Origin: an uncultured Prevotellaceae bacterium
GTDB lineage: Bacteria > Bacteroidota > Bacteroidia > Bacteroidales > Bacteroidaceae
Length of the DNA stretch: 64,000 bases
Assembly (NCBI GenBank): GCA_902790625.1
Contig: CADASP010000008.1
Coordinates: 1-64,000 of the forward strand
Reading direction: 5' to 3'
Position 1 is the first letter of the stretch, and each line of letters begins with the position of its first letter. The position numbers were made by a program, and so were the translations under genes. Under the pieces are notes generated by a model. That model was given only the letters and a program-made list of their open reading frames with translations, had not been told where the DNA came from and made no database searches. Positions 14,493 through 23,533 of the stretch are shown one piece after another.

Positions 14493-15560
14493 TCAGTCGT
14501 TCACGATGATTTGCACGATGCGCTCGGCGGTACGCCCATCCCATCGGTCGGGTAGGGCACACTTCTTCCAGTTGCCTTCCACCATCTTGCGGGTCTCCTC
14601 TTCCAGCCGCTGAGGGTCTTCACCCACCAACACATTAGAGCCTATGGTGACTGTTTCCTGATGCTCGGTATAACTGTTGAGGGTGATGCACGGCACGCTG
14701 TTGAAGGTGGCTTCCTCGGCCACATTGCCGCTGTCGGTGATGATACCCTTGGCGTTGGCAACAAGCCATCCGAACTGCAGATAGGGCTGTGGCGGTTGGC
14801 ACACGATGGGGACGTTTAGGCTGTCGGCCAGCTGAGCCACCACGGTCGCTGCCCGCCCTCGCAATGGGGCAATGACGGGTGTACCGTTGGCTCCCTGGGC
14901 TATGGCCGTCAGCAGCTGGGCCAGCTTGTCCTTGTCGGCCAGCAAAGCTTTACGGTTGAGTGTGAACAAGATATATTCGTGAGCGCTGACATCGAAAGAT
15001 GGTTTGCTGAAGCGCGAGAGGTTGAATCGCAGGGTGTCGAGCAGGATGTTGCCCACCATGTAGGTGTTGGAGCCTTCGGCCTGTTCGCGTGTGGCCACGC
15101 TGTTGCTTCGCACCCCAGCCGTGAAGAGATAGTCGCTGAGTGCATCGATGACAAGGCGGTTCACCTCCTTGGGCATCTGCATGTCGAAGGAACGTGTGCC
15201 AGCCACGAGGTGTGCCAGCTTCAGTCCCCGCTTCTTGGTGACGATGGCGGCGGCCATGGTGGAGGCGAGGTCGTCGACGACGATGACCACATCGGCAGAC
15301 TGATGGTCGAGAAAAGCATCGAACTGAGCCATGACGCGGCTGGTGATTTCGTTCAGACTGGTGCTGTCGACTCCCAAGAAATGGGTGGGGTGGGGCATCT
15401 GCAGGTCGTCGAAGAGCGAAGGCTCAAGGGTGGGGTCGTCGGCACGGCCGGCATATATCAGCTGATAGCTGGCATCAGGTCGCTTCTCGATGGCACGTAT
15501 CAGCGGTGCCACCTTCACGAAGTTGGGTCGGGCTCCCGCCACAATGACTATTCTTTTCAT
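14493..15560 (-). CDS. UDP-GlcNAc 2-epimerase-like protein with altered active site
   Basis: 355 residues; the ATG overlaps the stop of the upstream TPR gene by 4 bp. The fold is WecB-like: N-terminal GARPNFVKVAPLIRAI, a central SFDMQMPKEVNRLVIDALSD, and C-terminal TDSGNVAEEATFNSVP and TEHQETV. However, the usual HVEAG motif reads HLVAG, so the first catalytic Glu is Val; the GDTTS region reads VDDLAST; and the THRREN histidine region reads FTLNRKAL. The second Glu (PKEVNR) is kept. The true WecB reaction interconverts UDP-GlcNAc and UDP-ManNAc. Here activity may be lost or changed, so I leave the symbol empty. Confidence 0.8.
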   Translation of the reverse strand: MKRIVIVAGARPNFVKVAPLIRAIEKRPDASYQLIYAGRADDPTLEPSLFDDLQMPHPTHFLGVDSTSLNEITSRVMAQFDAFLDHQSADVVIVVDDLASTMAAAIVTKKRGLKLAHLVAGTRSFDMQMPKEVNRLVIDALSDYLFTAGVRSNSVATREQAEGSNTYMVGNILLDTLRFNLSRFSKPSFDVSAHEYILFTLNRKALLADKDKLAQLLTAIAQGANGTPVIAPLRGRAATVVAQLADSLNVPIVCQPPQPYLQFGWLVANAKGIITDSGNVAEEATFNSVPCITLNSYTEHQETVTIGSNVLVGEDPQRLEEETRKMVEGNWKKCALPDRWDGRTAERIVQIIVND

Positions 15561-16744
15561 TCTTTCAACAATTTGTCTATTTCGTCGAACTGTCGCCCCA
15601 AGTTCAGGTTGAGGTAAATACGATAGAGCACGGGGGCCCATTTCCCCTTCTCGTTGGGCATCAGTTTGCGGTAGTATTCCATGTAGGTTCGCGCCTTCTG
15701 GTAGTATGTGCGCTGCTGCTCCTTGTCCTCCTGTGCGTCGAGCTTTTCGGCCATGCTCAGGTAGGCCGAAGCAGCATTGAAGTAAGGCTCTGGCATAGAC
15801 TCATGATGGTGGATGAGCTGTTCGCTGAAGGCGACGCTCTCCTCCCATCGCTGTAGGCGGAGCAGGGCAGATGACTTGGCAAAGAGAAACAGCTGGCAGG
15901 TGTCGCACTGCTGCAGGGCCTCGTCGGCCAACTGGAGTGCTTTCTCGTATTGTTGGCGTTGGATGTATATGTCGATGAGGCGGGGGAAGAAATAACTGAA
16001 GAGGGGATAGCGGTGGAAGCCCTGTTCGAGGGTGGCCACATAGCTGCCCTCGTCGCCCTGCCATTTCAGCGCTTCGGCGATGAACTGTAGTGCGTACTGC
16101 GTGTGCAACGAGTCATCCTGTGCCAACTGACTGTGCTGTAGTGTGATGGCAGGGTCGTTGAGCTTGTAGCCGCTGTAGGTGGCCCAGTAGGCCGCTTCGG
16201 GCAGTCGCTTGTCGGTGGTGGTGTAGTTGTATGCGGTGAAAAGAGGCTGGCGCGCACAGTCGATGTAGGTGTGCATAAAATCAAATGCCTCTTTCCATTT
16301 GTTTTTTCTGATGAAGAAGGTGCCGCCGCTGAAAAGGTTCGAGCGGTAGCCGTGAAGCATGGTGGCGTAGCGTTGCCGGTATTCAGGCTTCAGCTTTCCC
16401 CGCTTGTTGGGGCGCTGGTCGAGACTGTCGAGGGTCTCGGCGATGGTGTACATTCGCCTGATGAGGTTGAAGAAAGCCGCCGTGTCCTGCTTTTGTTTCA
16501 GGTACATACGCTCGTTGGCCTGGTCGTACTGACCTTTCACCGACTCGAGCAGCACCTGATAGATGTGTTTGTTGTTGCGGTTGGCCGAGTCCTTGAGCAA
16601 ATTGGTCATCAATTGCTCGGCCTGTGTGTATTTCTTGTTTCGGGGAAGAAGATAAGTTCGAGCCTGACCCAGCTCTTTCTTTTGAGCCAGGGTCAGGCAC
16701 GAAGTAGTCACCAGAAGCAGTAATAAAAGCGCAATATGCTTCAA
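15557..16744 (-). CDS. Secreted TPR-repeat protein
   Basis: 395 residues with a signal peptide (IALLLLLLVTTSC, then LTLAQ). The Cys at about 16 is a poor lipobox fit, so the protein may be periplasmic rather than a lipoprotein. The body is all-helical with tetratricopeptide-like pairs, clearest at about 245-375 (YEKALQLADEALQQCDTC, EPYFNAASAYLSMAEKL, YYQKARTYMEYYRKLMPNE). It shares layout and the closing APVLYRIYLNL segment with the neighbour at 16762-17997 (YPLYRIYYSL), so the two are probably paralogues. Scaffold or assembly role inferred; no enzyme motifs. Confidence 0.75.
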   Translation of the reverse strand: MKHIALLLLLLVTTSCLTLAQKKELGQARTYLLPRNKKYTQAEQLMTNLLKDSANRNNKHIYQVLLESVKGQYDQANERMYLKQKQDTAAFFNLIRRMYTIAETLDSLDQRPNKRGKLKPEYRQRYATMLHGYRSNLFSGGTFFIRKNKWKEAFDFMHTYIDCARQPLFTAYNYTTTDKRLPEAAYWATYSGYKLNDPAITLQHSQLAQDDSLHTQYALQFIAEALKWQGDEGSYVATLEQGFHRYPLFSYFFPRLIDIYIQRQQYEKALQLADEALQQCDTCQLFLFAKSSALLRLQRWEESVAFSEQLIHHHESMPEPYFNAASAYLSMAEKLDAQEDKEQQRTYYQKARTYMEYYRKLMPNEKGKWAPVLYRIYLNLNLGRQFDEIDKLLKE

Positions 16745-16761
16745 GTTCGTTTGGCTTTTGC

Positions 16762-17997
16762 TTAGAGGTTCTTCAGCGAGGGGTCGATAGCTTCGAGTTC
16801 GGCCATCTTAGCCTTGTCGCCCAGCGAGTAGTAGATACGATAGAGGGGATAAGCCCAGTGGGTGGTCTCCTGGTTGGGGTCGAGGGTGCGCGTCTTCTCC
16901 AGGTATACGAGAGCCTGGCGCAGCACTTCCTTCACCTTCTCCAGGTTGGCGTTGCTGATGTTCATGGTCTTCTTGTCCATCAGCTGGTCCTGCAGGGCGA
17001 TGGCCTTTGAGTTGAGGCAGATGCCGGTGTTGAACACCACGGGAATCCAGTTGGGGTCGATTTCGGCCGACTTCTTGAAAGCCTCGATGGCGGGGTCCCA
17101 ATTCTCGGCGTTCATCTCAGCCTCGCCCAGCAGCGCCCATGCCATCTTGTTGTTGGCGTTGACCTTGGTCTCCTCGGCAGCCCAAGCCTTCAGAGCCTCG
17201 GAGTCGTTGGCACGTGTGTAGTACTCTTGCAACAGGTTGAAGAACTGCTCCTTGTCGGGCTTGGCGGCATGCAGGCGCTTGAGCTCGGCCAGATACTCCA
17301 GCGAGTCGGCCTTGGTGGTGGCAGTCTCTTTCTGAATGAAGAGCTTCATGTTCAGGGCGTCGTCCTCCTTGTCGGGGAACTTTGTGGCCATGTCGGCAAA
17401 CTTCTTAGCAGTGGGATAGTCCTTTTGCTGATAGGCCAGCAGAGCTGTGTTGTAGGTGGCGTCGGCCAGCAGCGTGTCTTGTGGCAGCACCTTCTCCTGG
17501 AAGAGTGGCGACTTGGCGCTCTCGATATAGGCTCCCCAAGCCTTGATGGCTCCGTCCATGTTCTTGTCTTGATACTGCAGCACACCTCCATTGTAGAGCC
17601 ACTGGCGGTCGTTGGCATAGCGGTCGGCATTGGTCTTGCGGAAACGAATCTTCACCTTTCCCTTCTCGTTGGGTTGTGAGTCGTACTTCTCGCACTCCTC
17701 GGCAGCCTTGAATCCCTCCACGAGTGCATTGACCATGCGCTCGGTGTTGAAGGCCTGCTTCATGGCAAACTTTGAGAACTCCTCGTTATAAATCTTGTAC
17801 TTGATGTCGTTCATCAGGTTCCATGCAGCGGCCTTGTCTTTTGTCTCGGCCGACGTCAGAGCCGGTGTCAGCTTTGCGGCAGCTTCTTCGAGCTTGCCCG
17901 ACGAGAAGAGGCTCTTTGCTTCTTTCACCAGGTTGTCCTGGGCAAAGGCGGTGGTGGCAGCTACTGCCATCAAGGCCACGGTTAAGATCTTTTTCAT
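16762..17997 (-). CDS. Secreted TPR-repeat protein
   Basis: 411 residues. Signal peptide 1-19 (ILTVALMAVAATTAFA). Helical repeats across the length, with clear TPR units at about 285-330 (MAWALLGEAEMNAENWDPAI, EAFKKSAEIDPNWIPVV) and near the N-terminus (KEAKSLFSSGKLEEAAAKL). It lies 30 bp after gyrA and 17 bp before its paralogue, without a recognisable promoter of its own, which fits co-transcription with gyrA, a neighbourhood I recall in Prevotella and Bacteroides. Likely periplasmic; function unknown. Confidence 0.8.
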   Translation of the reverse strand: MKKILTVALMAVAATTAFAQDNLVKEAKSLFSSGKLEEAAAKLTPALTSAETKDKAAAWNLMNDIKYKIYNEEFSKFAMKQAFNTERMVNALVEGFKAAEECEKYDSQPNEKGKVKIRFRKTNADRYANDRQWLYNGGVLQYQDKNMDGAIKAWGAYIESAKSPLFQEKVLPQDTLLADATYNTALLAYQQKDYPTAKKFADMATKFPDKEDDALNMKLFIQKETATTKADSLEYLAELKRLHAAKPDKEQFFNLLQEYYTRANDSEALKAWAAEETKVNANNKMAWALLGEAEMNAENWDPAIEAFKKSAEIDPNWIPVVFNTGICLNSKAIALQDQLMDKKTMNISNANLEKVKEVLRQALVYLEKTRTLDPNQETTHWAYPLYRIYYSLGDKAKMAELEAIDPSLKNL

Positions 17998-18027
17998 ACT
18001 GTTTGGGTTATTAGAATTGATGATTTG

Positions 18028-20592
18028 TTATTGTTCGTTGTCGTCGATGATTTCTTCCACCGATGTATTCTCCTCGAGGTCGCTCATCTGCTCGGCTTCC
18101 TCGGCCAGTTCCTCTTCAGTGGCTTTTTGCACCTTGCAAACGCTGGCGATGACATCGTTCTTCTTGGTGAGGTTGATGAGTCTGACACCCTGTGTGGCAC
18201 GTCCCATGATGCGCACTTCGCTGACGTTTAGCCGCAAGAGTATTCCGCTCTTATTGATGATCATCAGGTCGTTCTCGTCGGTCACAACCTTTATGGCCAC
18301 CAGGCGTCCTGTCTTCTCGGTGATGGCGAGCGTCTTCACTCCCATGGCCCCTCGGTTGGTCTTGCGATAGTCCTCGATGTCTGAGCGCTTGCCGTAGCCG
18401 TTCTCCGAGACCACCATGATGGTTTCCGTCTGCGGGTCGTTCACGCACACCATGCCCACCACCTCGTCGTCGCCTTCGTCGAGTCTCATTCCGATGACGC
18501 CCGTTGCCGTGCGTCCCATAGAGCGCACTTGGTCTTCGTTGAAGCGCACGGCACGCCCGTTCCTGTTGGCCAGGATGAGCTCGTTCTTGCCATTGGTCAG
18601 TCTCACGCTCACCACCTCGTCGCCCTCGTTGATGTTGATGGCATTCACGCCATTGGCGCGCGGCCTTGAGTAGGCTTCCAGACACGTCTTCTTCACGACG
18701 CCCTGCTTGGTGGCGAAGACCACATAGTGGGAGTTGACGAACTCGGTGTCGTCGAACTTCTTGATGCGCAGCACGGCGTTGATGGCGTCGTCGGGCTCGA
18801 TGTTGAGCATGTTTTGCACGGCACGTCCTTTCGAGTTCTTGTCGCCTTCGGGAATCTCGTAGCACTTCTGCCAGTAGCAGCGCCCCTTCTTGGTGAAGAA
18901 GAGCAGCGTGTTGTGCATCGTGGCGGGATAGATATACTCGGTGAAGTCGTTGTCGCGATGCCGTGCACCCTTGCTTCCCATGCCGCCACGCCCCTGTGCC
19001 CGGAAGTCGTTGAGGGGTGTGCGCTTGATGTATCCCATGTGGCTGATGGTGATGACCACAGGGTCGTCGGGGTAGAAGTCCTCGGCATTGAACTCATGGT
19101 CGTAGGGTATGATTTGCGTCTTGCGCTCGTCGCCATATTTCTCCTTCACCTCCAGCAGGTCTTGCTTCATCACCTCCTTGCAACGCTCGGGGTTGTCGAG
19201 TATCTCCTGCAGGTCGGCAATGAGTTTCATCAGGTCGTCGTATTCCTGGTGCAGCTGGTCAACGCGCAGTCCGGTGAGCTGTGACAGTCGCATGTCGACG
19301 ATGGCCTTTGATTGTGGCTCGTCCAGGTCGAAGCGGGCCTCCAGGTTGCGTTGTGCATCGGTAGGCGTCTTCGAGTTGCGTATGATGTGCACCACCTCGT
19401 CGATGTTGTTCACGGCGATGATGAGTCCTTCGAGTATGTGTGCTCGCTCCTGTGCCTTCTTCAGGTCGTAGCGTGTGCGGCGTATGGTCACCTCGTGGCG
19501 GTGCTCTATGAAGTAGCGAATGCAGTCCTTCAGGTTCAGCAGCTTGGGCCTCAGCTTGCCGTGGGTGCCGGGGATGGGCACCAGCGCGATGTTGTTCACT
19601 GAGAACGAGGCTTGTAGGGCCGTCATCTTGAATAGTTTGTTCAGGATGACTTTGGCGTTGGAATCGCGCTTGCAATCCACCACGATGCGCATGCCCTGGC
19701 GTCCGCTCTCATCGTTCACGTTGGCAATGCCCTCCACCTTGTGCAGGTTGGCCAGCTCGGCTATGTAGGCCACCAGGTCGGCCTTGTTCACTCCGTAGGG
19801 AATCTCTGTCACCACAATCTTGTCGTGGGTCTCGCCGGCCTCAATCTCTGCCTTGGCGCGCATCACAATGCGTCCGCGCCCCGTCTCGTAGGCGTCGCGC
19901 ACTCCCTGCAGACCGTAGATGTAGGCTCCTGTTGGGAAGTCGGGGCCAGGGATGTATTGCATCAGACCGTCGGTGTCGATGTCAGGATTGTCGATGTAGG
20001 CACAGCATCCGTCGATGACCTCTCGCAGGTTGTGGGTGGGCATGTTGGTGGCCATTCCCACTGCTATGCCGTTTCCTCCGTTCACCAGCAGGTTGGGCAC
20101 CTTGGTGGGCATCACGCTGGGTTCCTTCAGCGAGTCGTCGAAGTTTGGCTCCATGTCCACGGTGTCCTTCTCCAGGTCGTCCATGATGTGTTCGCCCATC
20201 TTCGATAGTCGGCACTCGGTGTATCGCATGGCAGCTGGTGAGTCGCCGTCGATGCTTCCGAAGTTTCCTTGTCCGTCCACGAGGGTGTAGCGCATGTTCC
20301 ATTCCTGCCCCATGCGCACCAGTGCCCCGTATACCGATGAGTCGCCGTGGGGGTGGTACTTACCCAACACCTCGCCCACTACGCGCGCGCATTTCTTATA
20401 AGGTTGAGTGCTCACATTGTTGATACCCATCATGCCATAGAGGATGCGCCGGTGCACGGGCTTGAAGCCGTCGCGCACGTCGGGCAGGGCTCGTGCCACA
20501 ATCACCGACATCGAGTAGTCGATGTACGAGCTTTTCATCTCCTCCTCGATGTTGATTTTCAAAATCCTGTCGTTGTCAAACGTCTGGTCCAT
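18028..20592 (-). CDS. gyrA: DNA gyrase subunit A
   Basis: 854 residues from ATG 20592, which has AAAGGA upstream; ATG 20640 is in frame but less favoured. GyrA breaks and rejoins DNA in the GyrA2B2 enzyme that introduces negative supercoils. The N-terminal breakage-reunion domain shows [20 protein letters not shown], the quinolone region [15 protein letters not shown] and the catalytic Tyr in [10 protein letters not shown]. The C-terminal beta-pinwheel carries repeated GRAVRF/GVIGMR-type blades and an acidic tail. At the two main quinolone positions it has Ser (83-equivalent) and Gly (87-equivalent, where Asp or Glu is usual in many species). It leads the minus-strand operon. Confidence 0.92.
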   Translation of the reverse strand: MDQTFDNDRILKINIEEEMKSSYIDYSMSVIVARALPDVRDGFKPVHRRILYGMMGINNVSTQPYKKCARVVGEVLGKYHPHGDSSVYGALVRMGQEWNMRYTLVDGQGNFGSIDGDSPAAMRYTECRLSKMGEHIMDDLEKDTVDMEPNFDDSLKEPSVMPTKVPNLLVNGGNGIAVGMATNMPTHNLREVIDGCCAYIDNPDIDTDGLMQYIPGPDFPTGAYIYGLQGVRDAYETGRGRIVMRAKAEIEAGETHDKIVVTEIPYGVNKADLVAYIAELANLHKVEGIANVNDESGRQGMRIVVDCKRDSNAKVILNKLFKMTALQASFSVNNIALVPIPGTHGKLRPKLLNLKDCIRYFIEHRHEVTIRRTRYDLKKAQERAHILEGLIIAVNNIDEVVHIIRNSKTPTDAQRNLEARFDLDEPQSKAIVDMRLSQLTGLRVDQLHQEYDDLMKLIADLQEILDNPERCKEVMKQDLLEVKEKYGDERKTQIIPYDHEFNAEDFYPDDPVVITISHMGYIKRTPLNDFRAQGRGGMGSKGARHRDNDFTEYIYPATMHNTLLFFTKKGRCYWQKCYEIPEGDKNSKGRAVQNMLNIEPDDAINAVLRIKKFDDTEFVNSHYVVFATKQGVVKKTCLEAYSRPRANGVNAININEGDEVVSVRLTNGKNELILANRNGRAVRFNEDQVRSMGRTATGVIGMRLDEGDDEVVGMVCVNDPQTETIMVVSENGYGKRSDIEDYRKTNRGAMGVKTLAITEKTGRLVAIKVVTDENDLMIINKSGILLRLNVSEVRIMGRATQGVRLINLTKKNDVIASVCKVQKATEEELAEEAEQMSDLEENTSVEEIIDDNEQ

Positions 20593-20684
20593 TGTTGTTT
20601 TGAATCCTTTCTTTTTTGGCTCAATCGCCGTAGAGGCCATTTAAATGGCCGCTGTTGCGTTTTTGCCTTTTTCCTTTTTGCTTG

Positions 20685-20716
20685 CAAAGGTACAAAAAAC
20701 CCGTTGAACTTGCAAA
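20685..20716 (-). promoter_or_regulatory. gyrA promoter
   Basis: TTTG (20716-20713), a 20-bp spacer and TACCTTTG (20692-20685) on the minus strand, about 90 bp upstream of ATG 20592. A very good consensus match. Confidence 0.75.
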
Positions 20717-20782
20717 CATTTAAGCGAAATTAACCATGACGGACATGAATAGGAATGAACACGAGGCGTGACATTAAAACGA

Positions 20783-20849
20783 GACGATAATTACGGTGGT
20801 TTCTTTCCTGTTAATTACGCGAGGGAAAGGGGTGGCCGTAATTATCGTC
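20783..20849. terminator. Strong hairpin downstream of glgB
   Basis: GACGATAATTACGG (20783-20796) and its perfect complement (20836-20849) form a 14-bp stem. An inner CTTTCC/GGAAAG pair extends it. It lies between the glgB stop codon and the gyrA promoter. It lacks a clean U-tract, so terminator is the likeliest reading but a structured RNA is possible. Confidence 0.5.
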
Positions 20850-20925
20850 ATTCTGCTTGCTATAGGCTTCGCCGGCGAGAAGGCCTGCGCACGGAGGCTC
20901 CTGCTGGGAGGGAAGCCGAGCAGAG

Positions 20926-22986
20926 TTAGTTCTTCTTCAGCACCACGGCCGAGCGGGCGGGGATGTAGAGCTTGAGCCACTCCTTGTGGTCTTTCACGTA
21001 GAGCGGGTCGAAGTTGGTGAAGTGAGTCACCGAGTCGTCGGCAAAGCCGAAGCCTCCAAACTCCTTGGCGTCGGTGTTGAGCACCACGTCGTAGCTGCCG
21101 GTGGGCACGAGGAAGCCGTAGTCGGTGAACGATTGGGTGGGGGAGAAATTGAACACGAAGAGCAGGTCGCCGCGCATGAAAGCGAGCACCTGGTCGCCGT
21201 CGTTGTGCCAAATCTCCACGACAGGCTTGTTCTGGAAGTTGCGCACGCTCTTGATGACGCGCAGCATCTCGCGGTCGAAGTCGCCCAACCAATGATAGCA
21301 CAGGTCGGTGTTGTCCACCAGGTTCCACTGACGGCGCGCATACTTGTAGCTCCATCCGTTGCCCTCGCGTGGGAAGTCAATCCATTCGGGATGTCCGAAC
21401 TCGTTGCCCATGAAGTTGAGGTAGCCGCCGTTGATGGCCGCGCAGGTCACGAGGCGTATCATCTTGTGGAGGGCGATGCCTCGCTCGGCCACGCCGTTGA
21501 CGTCTTTCTTGGCGAAATGCCAGTACATGTCGGCGTCGATGAGTCGGAAGATGATGGTCTTGTCGCCCACGAGTGCCTGGTCGTGGCTCTCGCAGTAGCT
21601 GATGGTCTTCTCGTCGGGTCGGCGGTTTTTCACCTCCCAGAAGATGCTGCTGGGCTTCCAGTTCTCGTCGCTCTGCTCCTTGATGGTCTTTATCCAGTAG
21701 TCGGGGATGTTCATGGCCATGCGATAGTCGAAGCCGAAGCCACCATCCTCGAACTTGGCGGCGAGTCCAGGCATGCCGCTCACCTCCTCGGCGATGGTGA
21801 TGGCGTCGGGGTTCTCCTGGTGTATCAGCAGGTTGGCCAGCGTGAGGTAGCAGATGGCGTTGTCGTCCTCATGGCCGTTGAAATAGTCGCCGTAGCCTCC
21901 GAAGGCCTCGCCCAGTCCGTGGCTGTAGTAGAGCATGGAGGTGACGCCGTCGAAGCGGAAGCCGTCGAAGTGGAACTCGCCAAGCCAGTAGCGGCAGTTG
22001 GAGAGCAGGAAGTGAAGCACCTCGTCCTTGCCATAGTCGAAGCAGAGGGAGTCCCAGGCGGGATGCTCGTGGCGCTCGCCGGGATAGAAGAACTGGTTGG
22101 GGTCACCAGCGAGGTTGCCGAGGCCCTCCACCTCGTTCTTCACGGCGTGCGAGTGCACGATGTCCATGATGACGCTGATGCCCAGGCGGTGTGCCTCGTC
22201 GATGAGTGCCTTCAGCTCCTCGGGGGTGCCGAAACGGCTGCTGGGTGCGAAGAAGCTGGAGACGTGATAGCCGAAGGAGCCGTAGTAGGGGTGCTCTTGA
22301 ATGGCCATCACCTGTATGGCGTTGTAGCCGTCCTTGGCCACGCGGGGCAGCACGTTGTCCTTGAACTCGGTATAGGTGCCCACCTTCTCGGCGTCCTGGC
22401 TCATGCCCACGTGGCACTCGTAGATGAGCAGTGGGTTCTTCTTGGGGCGGAATCCGGCCTTCTTCCACACGTAGGGCACTGGAGGGTTCCACACCTGGGC
22501 GGAGAAAATCTTCGTCTCGTCGTCTTGCACCACGCGGCGGCACCAGGCAGGTATGCGCTCGCCTTCGCCTCCGTTCCACTTCACCTTCATCTTATAGAGC
22601 TGTCCGTGCTTCAGGTCTTTCTCGCGCAGCTTCAGCTCCCAGTTGCCTGTGCCCTCGATACGCTTGCAACGGTAGTGCTCGTCTTCCTTCCAGTCGTTGA
22701 AGTCGCCGATGAGGTAGATGTCGGTGGCGTTGGGAGCCCACTCGCGAAACACCCATCCGCGCCCCAGCTTGTGCAGACCGAAATAGAAATGTCCCGACGC
22801 GAAGTCGGTGAGCTTCTGCTTGCCGTTCTTCGTCAGCTGGTTCAGCTTCCACAGGGCGTGGTCGTGGCGCCCGCGTATGGCGTCCTCATAGGGTTCGAGC
22901 CACGAGTCGTTTTGCACCAGACCGATATGGCTGGGGGTTGCGGCCTTTTTCGTTTCCACTTTCTTTGTTGTTTTCTTTGTTTCCAT
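20926..22986 (-). CDS. glgB: 1,4-alpha-glucan branching enzyme (GH13, eukaryote-like type)
   Basis: 686 residues from ATG 22986. It forms alpha-1,6 branches in glycogen. A short Lys/Thr-rich head and a CBM48-like N-terminal domain (WAPNATDIYLIGDFNDW) come first, then the GH13 barrel with VIMDIVHSHAVKN, nucleophile Asp in DGFRFDGVTSML, acid Glu in IAEEVSGMPG and Asp in CESHDQAL. A C-terminal beta domain follows (LVFVFNFSP, PARSAVVLKK). The overall pattern resembles the GH13_8 group that includes eukaryotic branching enzymes, as usual in Bacteroidota. With malQ at 37.2 kb it supports glycogen/starch metabolism. Confidence 0.95.
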   Translation of the reverse strand: METKKTTKKVETKKAATPSHIGLVQNDSWLEPYEDAIRGRHDHALWKLNQLTKNGKQKLTDFASGHFYFGLHKLGRGWVFREWAPNATDIYLIGDFNDWKEDEHYRCKRIEGTGNWELKLREKDLKHGQLYKMKVKWNGGEGERIPAWCRRVVQDDETKIFSAQVWNPPVPYVWKKAGFRPKKNPLLIYECHVGMSQDAEKVGTYTEFKDNVLPRVAKDGYNAIQVMAIQEHPYYGSFGYHVSSFFAPSSRFGTPEELKALIDEAHRLGISVIMDIVHSHAVKNEVEGLGNLAGDPNQFFYPGERHEHPAWDSLCFDYGKDEVLHFLLSNCRYWLGEFHFDGFRFDGVTSMLYYSHGLGEAFGGYGDYFNGHEDDNAICYLTLANLLIHQENPDAITIAEEVSGMPGLAAKFEDGGFGFDYRMAMNIPDYWIKTIKEQSDENWKPSSIFWEVKNRRPDEKTISYCESHDQALVGDKTIIFRLIDADMYWHFAKKDVNGVAERGIALHKMIRLVTCAAINGGYLNFMGNEFGHPEWIDFPREGNGWSYKYARRQWNLVDNTDLCYHWLGDFDREMLRVIKSVRNFQNKPVVEIWHNDGDQVLAFMRGDLLFVFNFSPTQSFTDYGFLVPTGSYDVVLNTDAKEFGGFGFADDSVTHFTNFDPLYVKDHKEWLKLYIPARSAVVLKKN

Positions 22987-23047
22987 ATCTTCGTTGTTTT
23001 GCGAGACTTGCCTTCGGTTGAAGCCCATTTGCATGGTGGCTCAAATC

Positions 23048-23494
23048 TCAAATCTTCACTTTGAATATTGCCTTCTTTATTTCGGGGTTCATGGTGATGC
23101 AGGGTGCGTGGCCGTCTTGTGGGAAGAAGATGGCAAACATGCCCTGCTGACAATCGACGAAGCTCTCGGCCATCAGGTCGGCATACTTGCTGATGTCCTT
23201 GTCGGCGTTGTATTCCACCTCGGGCAGATGTGATAGGGGCGTGTAGCCGAAGGTCTCGGGGCCGTCGAGGGGTATCTGTATGTCAATCATCCTGCGGTGG
23301 GTCTCGAGCACGGCGGCGTCGGGTGTGCGGCCCTTGGCTTGCTGGATGTTCACAAACAGTTGGTCGCCCTTGATGGCGTGCTTGCCCGGCTCCATCTTGT
23401 TCAGGTCGTGGTGTTTTAGGAATTCCACCACTTCGCTGAAGAGTGGATTCAGCATCTCATACTGTGCGAGATGGTCTAAAGTGTCAATAATCAT
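23048..23494 (-). CDS. YhcH/YjgK/YiaL family protein (DUF386)
   Basis: 148 residues, full family length. Members are cupin-like proteins linked to sugar catabolism (EbgC/YhcH; sialate, gluconate and related sugars), some acting as anomerases. Family motifs seen: ETHRRMIDIQIPLDG, GYTPL, and FAIFFPQDGHAPCI with the metal-binding His/Glu/Asp set. It is preceded at a short gap by the MORN gene and followed by glgB, all on minus. Substrate not deducible. Confidence 0.88.
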   Translation of the reverse strand: MIIDTLDHLAQYEMLNPLFSEVVEFLKHHDLNKMEPGKHAIKGDQLFVNIQQAKGRTPDAAVLETHRRMIDIQIPLDGPETFGYTPLSHLPEVEYNADKDISKYADLMAESFVDCQQGMFAIFFPQDGHAPCITMNPEIKKAIFKVKI

Positions 23495-23533
23495 AATAAT
23501 ATGGATTGAGGTTTGAGATTTCGATGCCGCCTG

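Noticed and set aside
22890-22925. GGTTCGAGCC stretch resembling a tRNA T-loop
   Set aside because: It lies inside the glgB coding sequence and no cloverleaf can be drawn around it.
20986-23064. 692-codon open frame antisense to glgB
   Set aside because: It is a composition shadow of a clearly coding GH13 gene; its translation is Val/Ala/His-rich with no domain.
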